NCBI GenBank assembly: GCA_040392005.1
Contig: JBEBWT010000003.1
Span: forward strand, 1-64,000
Direction: 5' to 3'
Origin: DASRQK01 sp040392005
GTDB taxonomy: Bacteria; Bacteroidota; Bacteroidia; Sphingobacteriales; Sphingobacteriaceae
Length of the DNA: 64,000 bases
Shown here: piece by piece, positions 8,702-16,468 of the stretch
Numbering within the stretch: position 1 is the stretch's first letter
How the letters are laid out: each line of letters opens with the position of its first letter
The notes under the pieces: model-generated
What the model saw: the letters and a program-made list of their open reading frames with translations, nothing else
Told to the model about the DNA's origin: nothing
The model's database searches: none
Translations under genes and position numbers: made by a program

Positions 8702-10312
8702 TCAGAATCCTCCCAGACGTCTTGGCTGGCGGATCTGAGGCCAGACACCTGGTCTGCCGTCACGGCCGGCAGGTAAGACCCGTTGTTCACGATTGACCAG
8801 TTCTGGCTCCTCACTGGCTTGATAAGCCAGGGTCGCGATCAGGATCACATTATTTTTCAGATCATCAAAAACCAATTTATCATAGGTGTCCAGATTGGTG
8901 TGCCAGGTGATGGTACCATAGCCCCATGACAAGGCACTCAGCATAAAGGCAGGGATTCCGGCTGCGACAAAAGAGGCATGATCCGAGCTTCCACCGGCTG
9001 GTGATCCTGGAAAAGTGGTCTCGATATGGCGTTGTACATCCTGTGGAGCGGCAGCCAGCCAGCGTCCCATGAAATCATAGGAATGCAAGAATCCGGATCC
9101 GTTGATTTCACTTACCCGGCCGGTTCCATTGTCCTGATTGAGTACTACCTGTGTTTTGGCGACAATATCCGGATTATCGATCACAAATGCGCGGGAACCA
9201 TTCAATCCCTGCTCCTCGCTTCCCCACAAACCGACCAGGATCGTCCTTTTTGGGTTTGGATACAATTTTTTCAAAATCCGGGCAACTTCCATCATGGTCA
9301 CTGTACCAGTACCATTGTCAGTGGCTCCGGAGCCGCCTTCCCAGGAATCAAGGTGGGCAGACAGGATCACATATTCATCCGGGAATTCAGTCCCTTTGAT
9401 CTCCGCAATGGTATTGAAAATAGGCACTTTACCCAGTTCTTTTGATTCAGTCTCCACCCGCAGGCGTGGCTTCTGGCCACTCTCGGCAAGTCTGAAAATC
9501 ACCCCATAGTCCTCCACAGAAAGATCAATGGTCGGTACTTTGACGGTGTTGGCACCGAAAATTTTGTTGGAACCAAATTCATTGGACCAGTAAGACATGA
9601 CGATACCTGCTGCACCCGCATCTTCCAGCACTCCTGGAAGGGAAGCCGTGGTGACTCCGGTATTGCGTACCCGTTCAGCCCATTCTCTGCTGGCCGCAAT
9701 ACGGGATTCCTGCATTCTTTTGAGTGAAGCCTCGGTAGCGAATTCTTTCCAGTTGTATTCCGGACGACCGGTGGGCTGTTGCATGGAGACCATGACAAAT
9801 TTGCCTTTCACGCTGGGTAGCCAGGCCTGGAACTCAACAGAATCCTTGACATTTGGCAGAACCACCACTTCTCCTTCGACCGGTTTGCCACCAGTGGTCG
9901 GGCTCCATGCCAGTTGGGTACCATACAAAGTTTTGACCCGTGGATGGATGAGGTCGATATGTGAAATACCGCGTTCCCAGCCACGCCATTCGCCAAATTG
10001 CTGGTTGCTGGCGCTGATCCCCCATTTTTTGAAGGTGTTTACGGCCCAGTCATTGGCATTCTGCATCTGTGGCGTACCCACCAGACGTGGTCCCACAATA
10101 TCCAGCAGTTCGTGTGCCAGTTGCTCCAGTTGCGAATTTTCATTGACTTCTTTCACGATTTGTTCGACCACCGGATCCAACGGGGGTGGTTGGAACATCC
10201 CTCCCCTGAATTGGGCCATGCCCGTAGTACTGATCAGCAATAAGGCGACCAGCGTAAACATCATGTGGGTTTTTCGGCCCATTTGCTTAAAATAAATTGT
10301 AAAATTCTCCAT
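8702..10312 (-). CDS. Secreted M28 family zinc aminopeptidase
   Basis: A 536-residue exported metallopeptidase related to carboxypeptidase Q and M28 aminopeptidases. The signal peptide reads best from the second methionine (MGRKTHMM, residue 11; ATG at 10282) and ends near TGMAQF. A protease-associated (PA) insert lies at about 125-290. The co-catalytic zinc site is visible: His320 in SAHLD, Asp332 in GATDNGTG, the Glu pair 366-367 in WGSEEQG, Asp394 in NQDNGTG, and a C-terminal His-containing segment (WHTNLDT). It stands alone, 195 bp upstream of nagA on the same strand with an inverted repeat between them, so it is probably a separate transcript serving peptide nutrition. The exact substrate is unknown. 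Confidence 0.9.
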   Translation of the reverse strand: MENFTIYFKQMGRKTHMMFTLVALLLISTTGMAQFRGGMFQPPPLDPVVEQIVKEVNENSQLEQLAHELLDIVGPRLVGTPQMQNANDWAVNTFKKWGISASNQQFGEWRGWERGISHIDLIHPRVKTLYGTQLAWSPTTGGKPVEGEVVVLPNVKDSVEFQAWLPSVKGKFVMVSMQQPTGRPEYNWKEFATEASLKRMQESRIAASREWAERVRNTGVTTASLPGVLEDAGAAGIVMSYWSNEFGSNKIFGANTVKVPTIDLSVEDYGVIFRLAESGQKPRLRVETESKELGKVPIFNTIAEIKGTEFPDEYVILSAHLDSWEGGSGATDNGTGTVTMMEVARILKKLYPNPKRTILVGLWGSEEQGLNGSRAFVIDNPDIVAKTQVVLNQDNGTGRVSEINGSGFLHSYDFMGRWLAAAPQDVQRHIETTFPGSPAGGSSDHASFVAAGIPAFMLSALSWGYGTITWHTNLDTYDKLVFDDLKNNVILIATLAYQASEEPELVNREQRVLPAGRDGRPGVWPQIRQPRRLGGF

Positions 10313-10489
10313 AATTGTAATTGGCTTTAATGATAATAACGGCTAAACTCGGATTTTTATTTGGAGTTTGCCAGTTTATCGCATAAAAATTACCTTAATT
10401 TGTTCATTTCCAGCGCATTTAATGCAACTTTGTGGCGTTTTAAAGACTGCTTCCGAATATATTCCACTGAAATATTCAAGGCAATCCCT

Positions 10490-10497
10490 TATCTTTG
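10490..10497 (+). promoter_or_regulatory. TAnnTTTG -7 element for folE
   Basis: TATCTTTG matches the Bacteroidota sigma-A -7 consensus TAnnTTTG exactly and lies about 73 bp before the folE start. No clear TTG -33 element is seen at the usual distance. It sits in a 257-bp AT-rich gap (10313-10569) that must also hold the divergent promoter of the M28 gene; nothing else is recognisable there. Confidence 0.55.
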
Positions 10498-10569
10498 CTG
10501 TCTTAAACCCGCAATAGAAGTGCTAACGCATAATCCGGGTTAAAATAGTTTTGAAATTAAAAAAGCGAC

Positions 10570-11205
10570 ATGATGAGCGATCATTCTCCATTGAATGAAT
10601 ATGAGGCGGCAAGATACCCGGAAAAAGACCGGTACCATCCGGACCGTATTGCCAAGATAGCATCGAGTTACCCCGGGATTCTGGAGGCAATCGGAGAGGA
10701 TCCCGCACGGGAAGGCCTGCTGAAAACCCCGGAACGGGTAGCCAAAGCCCTGCAATTCCTGACCCACGGTTATGATCTGGATCCGGCAGAAGTGCTGAAA
10801 TCAGCCATGTTTGAGGAGGATTACAGCCAGATGGTGGTAGTCAAGGACATCGAGGTATTTTCTATGTGCGAGCATCATATGCTGCCTTTTTTTGGTAAAG
10901 CACATATCGCCTATATTCCCAATGGGCGTATTGTAGGTTTGAGCAAAATCCCGAGGGTGGTGGATATTTTTGCCCGGCGGCTGCAGGTGCAGGAACGTTT
11001 GACCAATGAGATCAAGGACTGCATCCAGAATACGCTGGAACCTGCGGGAGTGGCGGTGGTGATCGAATGCAAACACCTGTGTATGGCCATGCGGGGGGTA
11101 CAGAAGCAGAATTCGGTCACTACGACTTCGGCTTTTACAGGCAAATTTGTCAATGACCGGACCCGTTCCGAGTTTCTGAGGCTGATCAGTGCCGATTTGT
11201 CCTGA
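10570..11205 (+). CDS. folE: GTP cyclohydrolase I
   Basis: Converts GTP to 7,8-dihydroneopterin triphosphate, the first step of folate and other pterin synthesis. The 211-residue length and the type IA sequence are normal. The zinc site is intact: Cys100 and His103 in FSMCEHHMLPF and Cys171 in ECKHLCMAMRG. The substrate-binding stretch IVGLSKIPRVVD and the C-terminal QNSVTTTSAFTG are also present. Two ATG codons are adjacent (10570 and 10573), and either can be the start. rlmD follows after 26 bp and may be cotranscribed. Confidence 0.97.
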   Translation: MMSDHSPLNEYEAARYPEKDRYHPDRIAKIASSYPGILEAIGEDPAREGLLKTPERVAKALQFLTHGYDLDPAEVLKSAMFEEDYSQMVVVKDIEVFSMCEHHMLPFFGKAHIAYIPNGRIVGLSKIPRVVDIFARRLQVQERLTNEIKDCIQNTLEPAGVAVVIECKHLCMAMRGVQKQNSVTTTSAFTGKFVNDRTRSEFLRLISADLS

Positions 11206-11231
11206 TTTAATTTCTGAGTATTCTAAATAAA

Positions 11232-12653
11232 ATGGCAAGACGCAGGATTCCGGAGGAAAAACGGCAGATAGAGCAGGTGCAGGTGATCGATATTGCCGAA
11301 GATGGTAAGGGCGTAGGCCGGTCGGAAGACCTGGTGGTCTTTATCGAAAAAGCAGTACCGGGAGATCTGGTTGACATTGAACTATTCCGCAGGAAAAAGA
11401 ATTTTGCGGAAGCCCGAATCAGCCGCCTGATCAAACCCTCCCCCCATAGGACCGAGCCTTTTTGCAGTCATTTCGGAGTTTGTGGGGGTTGCAAGTGGCA
11501 GCACATGGAGTACAGTGCCCAACTGGAATACAAACAGCAGTCCGTCAGGAATGCGTTGGCCCGGATCGGAAAGGTGGATGTGACAGGAATGGAGGAGATA
11601 TTGCCCTCCGGGGCGACCCGCTATTATCGCAATAAGCTCGAATTTACATTTTCGAACAAACGTTGGCTGACCTCCCCGGATGAGCAGGCCGATGCAGCAG
11701 CGGCCATGGATATGGATGCCCTGGGATTCCACGTTCCCGGTCGTTTTGACAAGATTTTACAGATCGATCATTGTTATTTGCAGGGCGGACTTTCCAATGA
11801 GATCCGCAATGCACTTTTCGGATTTGCCAAAAAAGAACAGATTTCCTTCTATGATCTGAAACAGCACGAAGGTGCTTTGCGCAATCTGGTGATCCGTACG
11901 GCATCCACCGGCGAATTGATGGTGATCGTGGTATTTGCATATTTAGAGCCGGAAACTCTGGAGAAAACCATGTCCTTCCTGCACGCAGCCTTTCCACAGA
12001 TCGATGCGTTGCTCTATGTGGTAAACCAGAAAAAGAACGATACGATTTTTGACCAGGACATCCATTGCTATGCGGGCAGGGATCATATTTTCGAGGAAAT
12101 GGAAGGATTGCGCTTCAAGGTGGGTGCCAAATCCTTTTACCAGACCAATTCGGCCCAGGCGTATGAACTGTATAAAATAACCAGGGAGTTTGCGGAGCTC
12201 AGAGGGGATGAACGGGTGTACGACCTCTACACCGGTGCGGGGACGATTGCCAATTTTGTGGCCCGTCACGCCCGGGAGGTGATCGGCATCGAGTACGTCC
12301 CCAGTGCTATTGAAGATGCGAAGATCAATGCCGCACTGAATGGGATCACCAATACAAAATTTTTTGCCGGTGACATGAAAGATGTACTTACCGCAGATTT
12401 TATGGCCGAACACGGCCGCCCGGATATTGTGATCACGGATCCGCCCCGGGCAGGCATGCACGGAGATGTGGTGGCCCGTCTGCTGGAGATGGAAGCCCCC
12501 CGGATTGTGTATGTAAGCTGCAATGCGGCTACCCAGGCCCGGGATCTGGCTTTGCTGAGTGAGAAGTACCGGGTCGAGCGGATCCGGCCGGTCGATATGT
12601 TCCCACAGACCCAACATGTGGAGAATGTCGTATCTTTGGTATTAAATTCGTAG
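11232..12653 (+). CDS. rlmD: 23S rRNA (uracil-C5)-methyltransferase, RlmD/RumA type
   Basis: SAM-dependent enzyme that methylates C5 of a uridine in 23S rRNA (U1939 in E. coli numbering for RlmD; RlmCD-type dual specificity is possible in this phylum). An N-terminal TRAM domain covers about 10-65. The iron-sulfur cluster cysteines are Cys78, Cys84 and Cys87 (FCSHFGVCGGCKWQH), with a fourth at about 181. The methyltransferase domain has VYDLYTGAGTIANF as motif I, DPPRAGMHG as motif IV, and the nucleophile Cys430 in YVSCNAATQARDL. The length of 473 residues is typical. A -7 element for the next gene lies inside the last codons. Confidence 0.93.
   Translation: MARRRIPEEKRQIEQVQVIDIAEDGKGVGRSEDLVVFIEKAVPGDLVDIELFRRKKNFAEARISRLIKPSPHRTEPFCSHFGVCGGCKWQHMEYSAQLEYKQQSVRNALARIGKVDVTGMEEILPSGATRYYRNKLEFTFSNKRWLTSPDEQADAAAAMDMDALGFHVPGRFDKILQIDHCYLQGGLSNEIRNALFGFAKKEQISFYDLKQHEGALRNLVIRTASTGELMVIVVFAYLEPETLEKTMSFLHAAFPQIDALLYVVNQKKNDTIFDQDIHCYAGRDHIFEEMEGLRFKVGAKSFYQTNSAQAYELYKITREFAELRGDERVYDLYTGAGTIANFVARHAREVIGIEYVPSAIEDAKINAALNGITNTKFFAGDMKDVLTADFMAEHGRPDIVITDPPRAGMHGDVVARLLEMEAPRIVYVSCNAATQARDLALLSEKYRVERIRPVDMFPQTQHVENVVSLVLNS
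12631..12638 (+). promoter_or_regulatory. TAnnTTTG -7 element inside the rlmD 3' end
   Basis: TATCTTTG overlaps the last codons of rlmD and lies 42 bp before the ATG at 12681. It exactly matches the phylum consensus and may give the following pair of genes their own promoter. Confidence 0.45.
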
Positions 12654-12680
12654 TATGGATCGGATTAATGCATCATAGAA

Positions 12681-13094
12681 ATGGAAATAAGTGACTTGCT
12701 ATTTTCCGCCGAGGCTGGGGATGATGGCCAACAAAACAAACCGAGTCCTTTGATCAGTTTGAAAAAGGATCTGGATTTTTACAGAGATGCCATCCGGGAG
12801 GTTTCCGCAGAAATTATTGGAGAGGGCCTTTCCGATTACCCGATTTTTATTGCCCACCAGCACGAGGTCAGTATCGGTGAATTGATATTGGATAAGAATG
12901 AACTGGGGACAAACTGGACGATTCAGGCGGCGACTTTTGAGGAATTTGTGGAGCGGGAAATTATCAAGCCGGACCGGAAGGACCGCTTTGTCAAGTATTT
13001 TAAAAATCCCGAAGAATTTATGTGCCTGTTTGTAGTGGTTCCGGAAGGTGCGAATTTTGTTTTTTACCCCTATAAAGACGAGAATCAGGATTGA
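12681..13094 (+). CDS. Conserved-type hypothetical protein, 137 aa
   Basis: I do not recognise a named family. The 137-residue protein has no signal peptide, membrane segment or cysteine cluster and is acidic in its first 25 residues. The rest reads as a compact alpha/beta domain with several aromatic-hydrophobic strands, for example YPIFIAHQHEVSIGEL and the C-terminal CLFVVVPEGANFVFYPY. It is most likely a cytoplasmic protein. It has its own -7 element inside rlmD, and its TGA stop overlaps the TTG start codon of the next gene by 4 bp, so the two are probably cotranslated although the partner is exported. Coding potential is good (consistent codon use with its neighbours and no competing frame). 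Confidence 0.75.
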   Translation: MEISDLLFSAEAGDDGQQNKPSPLISLKKDLDFYRDAIREVSAEIIGEGLSDYPIFIAHQHEVSIGELILDKNELGTNWTIQAATFEEFVEREIIKPDRKDRFVKYFKNPEEFMCLFVVVPEGANFVFYPYKDENQD

Positions 13095-13909
13095 ATAACC
13101 TGCTGTCATACCGTTATTTCAGTGTCGGAATGCTATATTCCGTACTGATAGGCTGCTGCCTGATCTGGGGCGGTAAGGGGATTGCACATGCCCAGGAATC
13201 CGGCTTGGTCGGGAGACCGGTTACAGAGACCGGAATGGTCGGAGGTGTCGTGCTGGAGACCGGCACCAGTAATCGGGTAGCTCAGGTGAATGTCAGAAAT
13301 ATGCGGAATCGGACCACGGTGACCACTGATCTGAAGGGTGAATTTAGTATCCGGGCCCAGGTCGGGGATACACTAATGTTTTCCAAAATCGGCTATGAAA
13401 GCCATACCACTGTGCTGAACACATTGAGCGATATACTGATTGACCTCAAACCCGGTACCATCCGGATTGATGCGGTCACCATCGAGGGCAAAACACGGGA
13501 ACAGGAGCTGAGGGAAAGTATGGATAGTTACCGCAGACAAGGTGTATATAGCGAAGGGAAACCCTCTGTGCTATCCTATGTTTTCAATCCGCTGACTGCA
13601 CTGTACGAGCGTTTTAGCAGGAGTGGCCGGCAGGCCAGGCGTTTCCGCAACTATATGGAAAACGAAATGGAAGCCTTGCAGGTGGACCGTATCTTCAGCA
13701 AATATCGTATTGTGGAGCTGACGGGCCTGGCAGGGGAGGACCTGAATAATTTTGCCCAGTTATACCGCCCGACTTTTGACAGGGCGCAGCAGTGGAATGA
13801 ATACGATGTCACCCATTATATACTTACTTCCTTCAGGCAATTTGAGTCTGATGGCCGACCGGCCGTACCAAAACTTCCCAAACTGGAAATTCCACCCCAG
13901 AAGAAATGA
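13091..13909 (+). CDS. Exported protein with a carboxypeptidase-regulatory-like domain
   Basis: A 272-residue exported protein. From the TTG at 13091 it has an Arg-containing n-region and a hydrophobic core ending near IAHAQES. Starting at the ATG at 13130 would remove the only positive charge, so TTG is kept, with reservation. Residues about 48-125 form the CarboxypepD_reg-like beta-sandwich (GVVLETGTSNRVAQVNV, TDLKGEFSIRAQVGDTLMF, KIGYESH) that usually begins SusC-type receptors. Here it stands alone, followed by an unrecognised, Arg- and Tyr-rich helical tail (about 140-272). A similar architecture is seen in the protein at 28235-28894. The function is unknown; a periplasmic or surface adaptor role is only a guess. 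Confidence 0.75.
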   Translation: MNNLLSYRYFSVGMLYSVLIGCCLIWGGKGIAHAQESGLVGRPVTETGMVGGVVLETGTSNRVAQVNVRNMRNRTTVTTDLKGEFSIRAQVGDTLMFSKIGYESHTTVLNTLSDILIDLKPGTIRIDAVTIEGKTREQELRESMDSYRRQGVYSEGKPSVLSYVFNPLTALYERFSRSGRQARRFRNYMENEMEALQVDRIFSKYRIVELTGLAGEDLNNFAQLYRPTFDRAQQWNEYDVTHYILTSFRQFESDGRPAVPKLPKLEIPPQKK

Positions 13910-13969
13910 AGTTGCCCGGGCGGGACGGGCCGATATAAAACGGGGATAGGCCGATTAACAAACAGAAGC

Positions 13970-15367
13970 CTACAAATTGACAATGCGGCTGTCCTTTGGA
14001 TAGTAATTATTGATCCGCCCCGGCATGATTTTGACCCAACCCAGCACGGCTGTCCCATACGTCGCCAGGGTCCATCCCAGTGCCTGACCGGCCGGCAGAT
14101 CGTTTGATAAACCTTGTTTCCGTAAGTAATCCAGGGCTGTTTCATAATCCAGCGCCAGTTTCGGCAGATCAGCATTTTGGATCGTACTCAGGGCCAATGC
14201 ATGATCGGGAATCAGAATTTCTCCCTTATGGGCCTTGCCAATACGGAGACCGGCATTTTTCAGATATAAAACTTTCTGAACAGCAAAAAAATCCGCTTTC
14301 AGTCTTTCATCGATCACATGCAATTGATCCCCGATCATAAAATTATAATAGTTGTCCGGCTCCATCACCCATCGTTCCAGTGCCTTTGGAGCCAGATGGT
14401 TTTTGTCCGAATAATTGGATTTATCTGGTTTACCGGATTTGCCCGATTTACCGGGACTGCGAGAAGGCCCCGGCTTCCTGAAAACAGCCAGAAAAAATCC
14501 TTCACCCTGCAATTTGTGGGGATAAAACCGATAACCGGCGCAGGCATGTTTTGGTGAAGGGCTCTCTACGATTCCCCATTCGGGGGAATAAGGAACACGG
14601 ACGGATTCCAACCCAAAGGTATCCACCAGCCAATCGGCGATATGCTCATTTTCCTCCTCCGAATAGGAGCAGGTCGAATAGATCAGGGTACCGCCACTTT
14701 TCAGGCAATCCAGACTGCTGGCCAGAATGCGCTGCTGCCTTTCACTGCAAAGCCGGACGGCCGCTTCCGACCATTCGTCCAGGGCCTGCTGATCCTTGCG
14801 GAACATGCCGGATCCCGAACAGGGGGCATCCACCAGCAACAGATCCGCAAAACCGGGTAACCGGGCAAAAGCCGAAGGGTCACTGTGGGCAATAATGGTA
14901 TTGGGATATCCCCATCGGGTGAGGTTTTCCTCTAAGATCCCGACCCTGGATTTGATAAGTTCATTGGCAATAAGCAAACTGTCCGGATGCAGGTACGACT
15001 GGAGCAGGGTGCTTTTCCCGCCGGGGGCTGCACACAGATCCACCGCCGTACAGGGTTCCGCATCCAGCCCGAGCTCAGTAATGACCTGGGCGACAAATAG
15101 GGAAGAAGCCTCCTGCACATAATAGCAACCGGCATGGAAAAAAGGATCCAGGGTAAAAACAGGCCGTTCAGGCAGGTAAAATCCGGTGTCGCACCAGGGT
15201 ACCGGCGACAAGCCCCCCGTAGCCAGGAGTGGCCGGGTTTTCCGGGGATTGATCCGCACAGAGGTGACGGATGCCGCAGCTTCATGTGTTTCCAGAAAAG
15301 ATTGCGCATCGAAAAGAGGGTCAGTGCCCAATTTTCTTACCAATTCAGGAGGAAACTTATTACTCAT
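13970..15367 (-). CDS. RsmF-like 16S rRNA (cytosine-C5)-methyltransferase
   Basis: Cytosine-C5 rRNA methyltransferase of the NOL1/NOP2/Sun family. From the ATG at 15367 it has 465 residues. SAM-binding motif CAAPGGKS is near 112-119, the motif IV cysteine is in DAPCSGSGMFR (Cys183), and the nucleophile is in YSTCSYSEEENE (Cys233). The C-terminal 150 residues match the RsmF/PUA-type RNA-binding extension, joined by a low-complexity Gly/Lys/Ser-Asp linker (SPGKSGKSGKPDKSNYSDK region). A GTG two codons upstream (15373) is in frame, but the -7 element TACTTTTG lies exactly 5 nt before the ATG at 15367, which favours that ATG and a leaderless mRNA. Convergent with the previous gene. Confidence 0.9.
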   Translation of the reverse strand: MSNKFPPELVRKLGTDPLFDAQSFLETHEAAASVTSVRINPRKTRPLLATGGLSPVPWCDTGFYLPERPVFTLDPFFHAGCYYVQEASSLFVAQVITELGLDAEPCTAVDLCAAPGGKSTLLQSYLHPDSLLIANELIKSRVGILEENLTRWGYPNTIIAHSDPSAFARLPGFADLLLVDAPCSGSGMFRKDQQALDEWSEAAVRLCSERQQRILASSLDCLKSGGTLIYSTCSYSEEENEHIADWLVDTFGLESVRVPYSPEWGIVESPSPKHACAGYRFYPHKLQGEGFFLAVFRKPGPSRSPGKSGKSGKPDKSNYSDKNHLAPKALERWVMEPDNYYNFMIGDQLHVIDERLKADFFAVQKVLYLKNAGLRIGKAHKGEILIPDHALALSTIQNADLPKLALDYETALDYLRKQGLSNDLPAGQALGWTLATYGTAVLGWVKIMPGRINNYYPKDSRIVNL

Positions 15368-15371
15368 TCTC

Positions 15372-15401
15372 ACAAAAGTATAGGATTTTGTTGTATGTTT
15401 G
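15372..15401. promoter_or_regulatory. Divergent pair of -7 elements
   Basis: On the minus strand, TACTTTTG (plus 15372-15379) stands 5 nt before the ATG of the rRNA methyltransferase. On the plus strand, TATGTTTG (15394-15401) stands 20 nt before the start of the epimerase-like gene. Both fit TAnnTTTG exactly and lie in a 54-bp divergent gap. Confidence 0.55.
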
Positions 15402-15421
15402 ATGCTGGAATTTAATTTTTT

Positions 15422-16408
15422 TTGATCGTGGTATTAGTCACTGGTGGTACCGGTTTTCTTGGGTCGATCCTGATCGATCAGCTTCTGCGCCAGGGTATCC
15501 CGGTGCGGGCTATCAGGCGGACCACTTCCCGTATGCCGTCTTTGCTGGAAAACCGGTCTGATCTGGAATGGGTGGAGGGCGATGTACTGGACTATCTTTC
15601 CCTGGAAGAAGCCTTCCGGGGGGTAAAGCAGGTCTATCACTGTGCCGCCAAAGTCTCTTACCATCCGGCCCACCGCAAATCTATGCAGCGAATCAATGTG
15701 GAGGGGACGGCCCATATCGTAGATCTGTGCCTGCTCCATGGGGCAAGACTGGTGCATGTCAGTTCCATTGCGGCTTTGGGTGAAGGAAAAAACGGATTGG
15801 ATACTACGGAAGATGATGTCTGGGAATATGACCGGGATCAGTCCGGCTATTCCATCGCCAAGTATGAATCCGAAATGGAGGTATGGCGCGGATTTTCCGA
15901 AGGTTTGCAGGGCGTGATCGTCAATCCTTCACTGATCATCGGCCAGTCGGCAGGTCGCCGGGGTAGCGGAGCCATTTTTTACCTCCTGTATAAGGGCCTG
16001 AAATTCTATCCGGGCGGCTCGGTCGGGCTGGTGGATGTGGAAGACGTGGCCGGGGCCATGATCCGGTTGATGGCCCGTACGGAATTGAGTGAACAGCGTT
16101 ATATTGTGAGCAATGTCAATATGCCCCATCAGGAAATGCTGGCCCGCTGCAGCCATTATCTGGGCCGGCCGGCTCCGAAAAGCAAAGCAACGCCCCTGAT
16201 GTTGGAAATGGCCTGGCGGCTGTCCTCCCTGTCAGCCTGGTTCAAAGGCAAGAAGTCGGCCCTGACCAAAGAATCGGCACGGGTTTCCAGCAAAAAACTC
16301 CGCTTCTCCAATCAGAAGCTCCTGCAAGCCATCGATATGGAATTCAAGCCGATTGACAGGACATTGGAGGAGATCTGTGAGCGTGTGCTAAACACTTATT
16401 CAAGCTGA
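15422..16408 (+). CDS. NAD(P)-dependent epimerase/reductase (extended SDR)
   Basis: An extended short-chain dehydrogenase/reductase, closest in feel to dihydroflavonol-4-reductase-like or 3-beta-HSD-like proteins. The nucleotide-binding motif GGTGFLG is at residues 8-14, and the catalytic Tyr143 and Lys147 are in YSIAKYESE, with the upstream SSIAALG strand supplying the Ser. Length 328 is normal. The start is TTG at 15422; GTG at 15428 would also keep the Rossmann strand. No pathway partner lies next to it, so the substrate (sugar nucleotide, sterol-like or other) cannot be named. Divergent from the rRNA methyltransferase and 54 bp before the phosphatase gene. Confidence 0.88.
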   Translation: MIVVLVTGGTGFLGSILIDQLLRQGIPVRAIRRTTSRMPSLLENRSDLEWVEGDVLDYLSLEEAFRGVKQVYHCAAKVSYHPAHRKSMQRINVEGTAHIVDLCLLHGARLVHVSSIAALGEGKNGLDTTEDDVWEYDRDQSGYSIAKYESEMEVWRGFSEGLQGVIVNPSLIIGQSAGRRGSGAIFYLLYKGLKFYPGGSVGLVDVEDVAGAMIRLMARTELSEQRYIVSNVNMPHQEMLARCSHYLGRPAPKSKATPLMLEMAWRLSSLSAWFKGKKSALTKESARVSSKKLRFSNQKLLQAIDMEFKPIDRTLEEICERVLNTYSS

Positions 16409-16423
16409 TTTAAAATTTAGAAA

Positions 16424-16468
16424 TCGTATTCTTATCAAGTGAAATTTCGTATTCTTATCAAGTGAAAT
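16424..16468 (+). repeat. Tandem 23-bp duplication spanning a start codon
   Basis: The 22-bp sequence at 16424-16445 is repeated exactly at 16447-16468, one T apart. Each copy ends in GTGAAAT. The second GTG (16462) is the start codon of the phosphatase gene. The first GTG (16439) opens an eight-codon frame that ends in a TGA overlapping the real start (AAGTGAAA). Confidence 0.9.
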
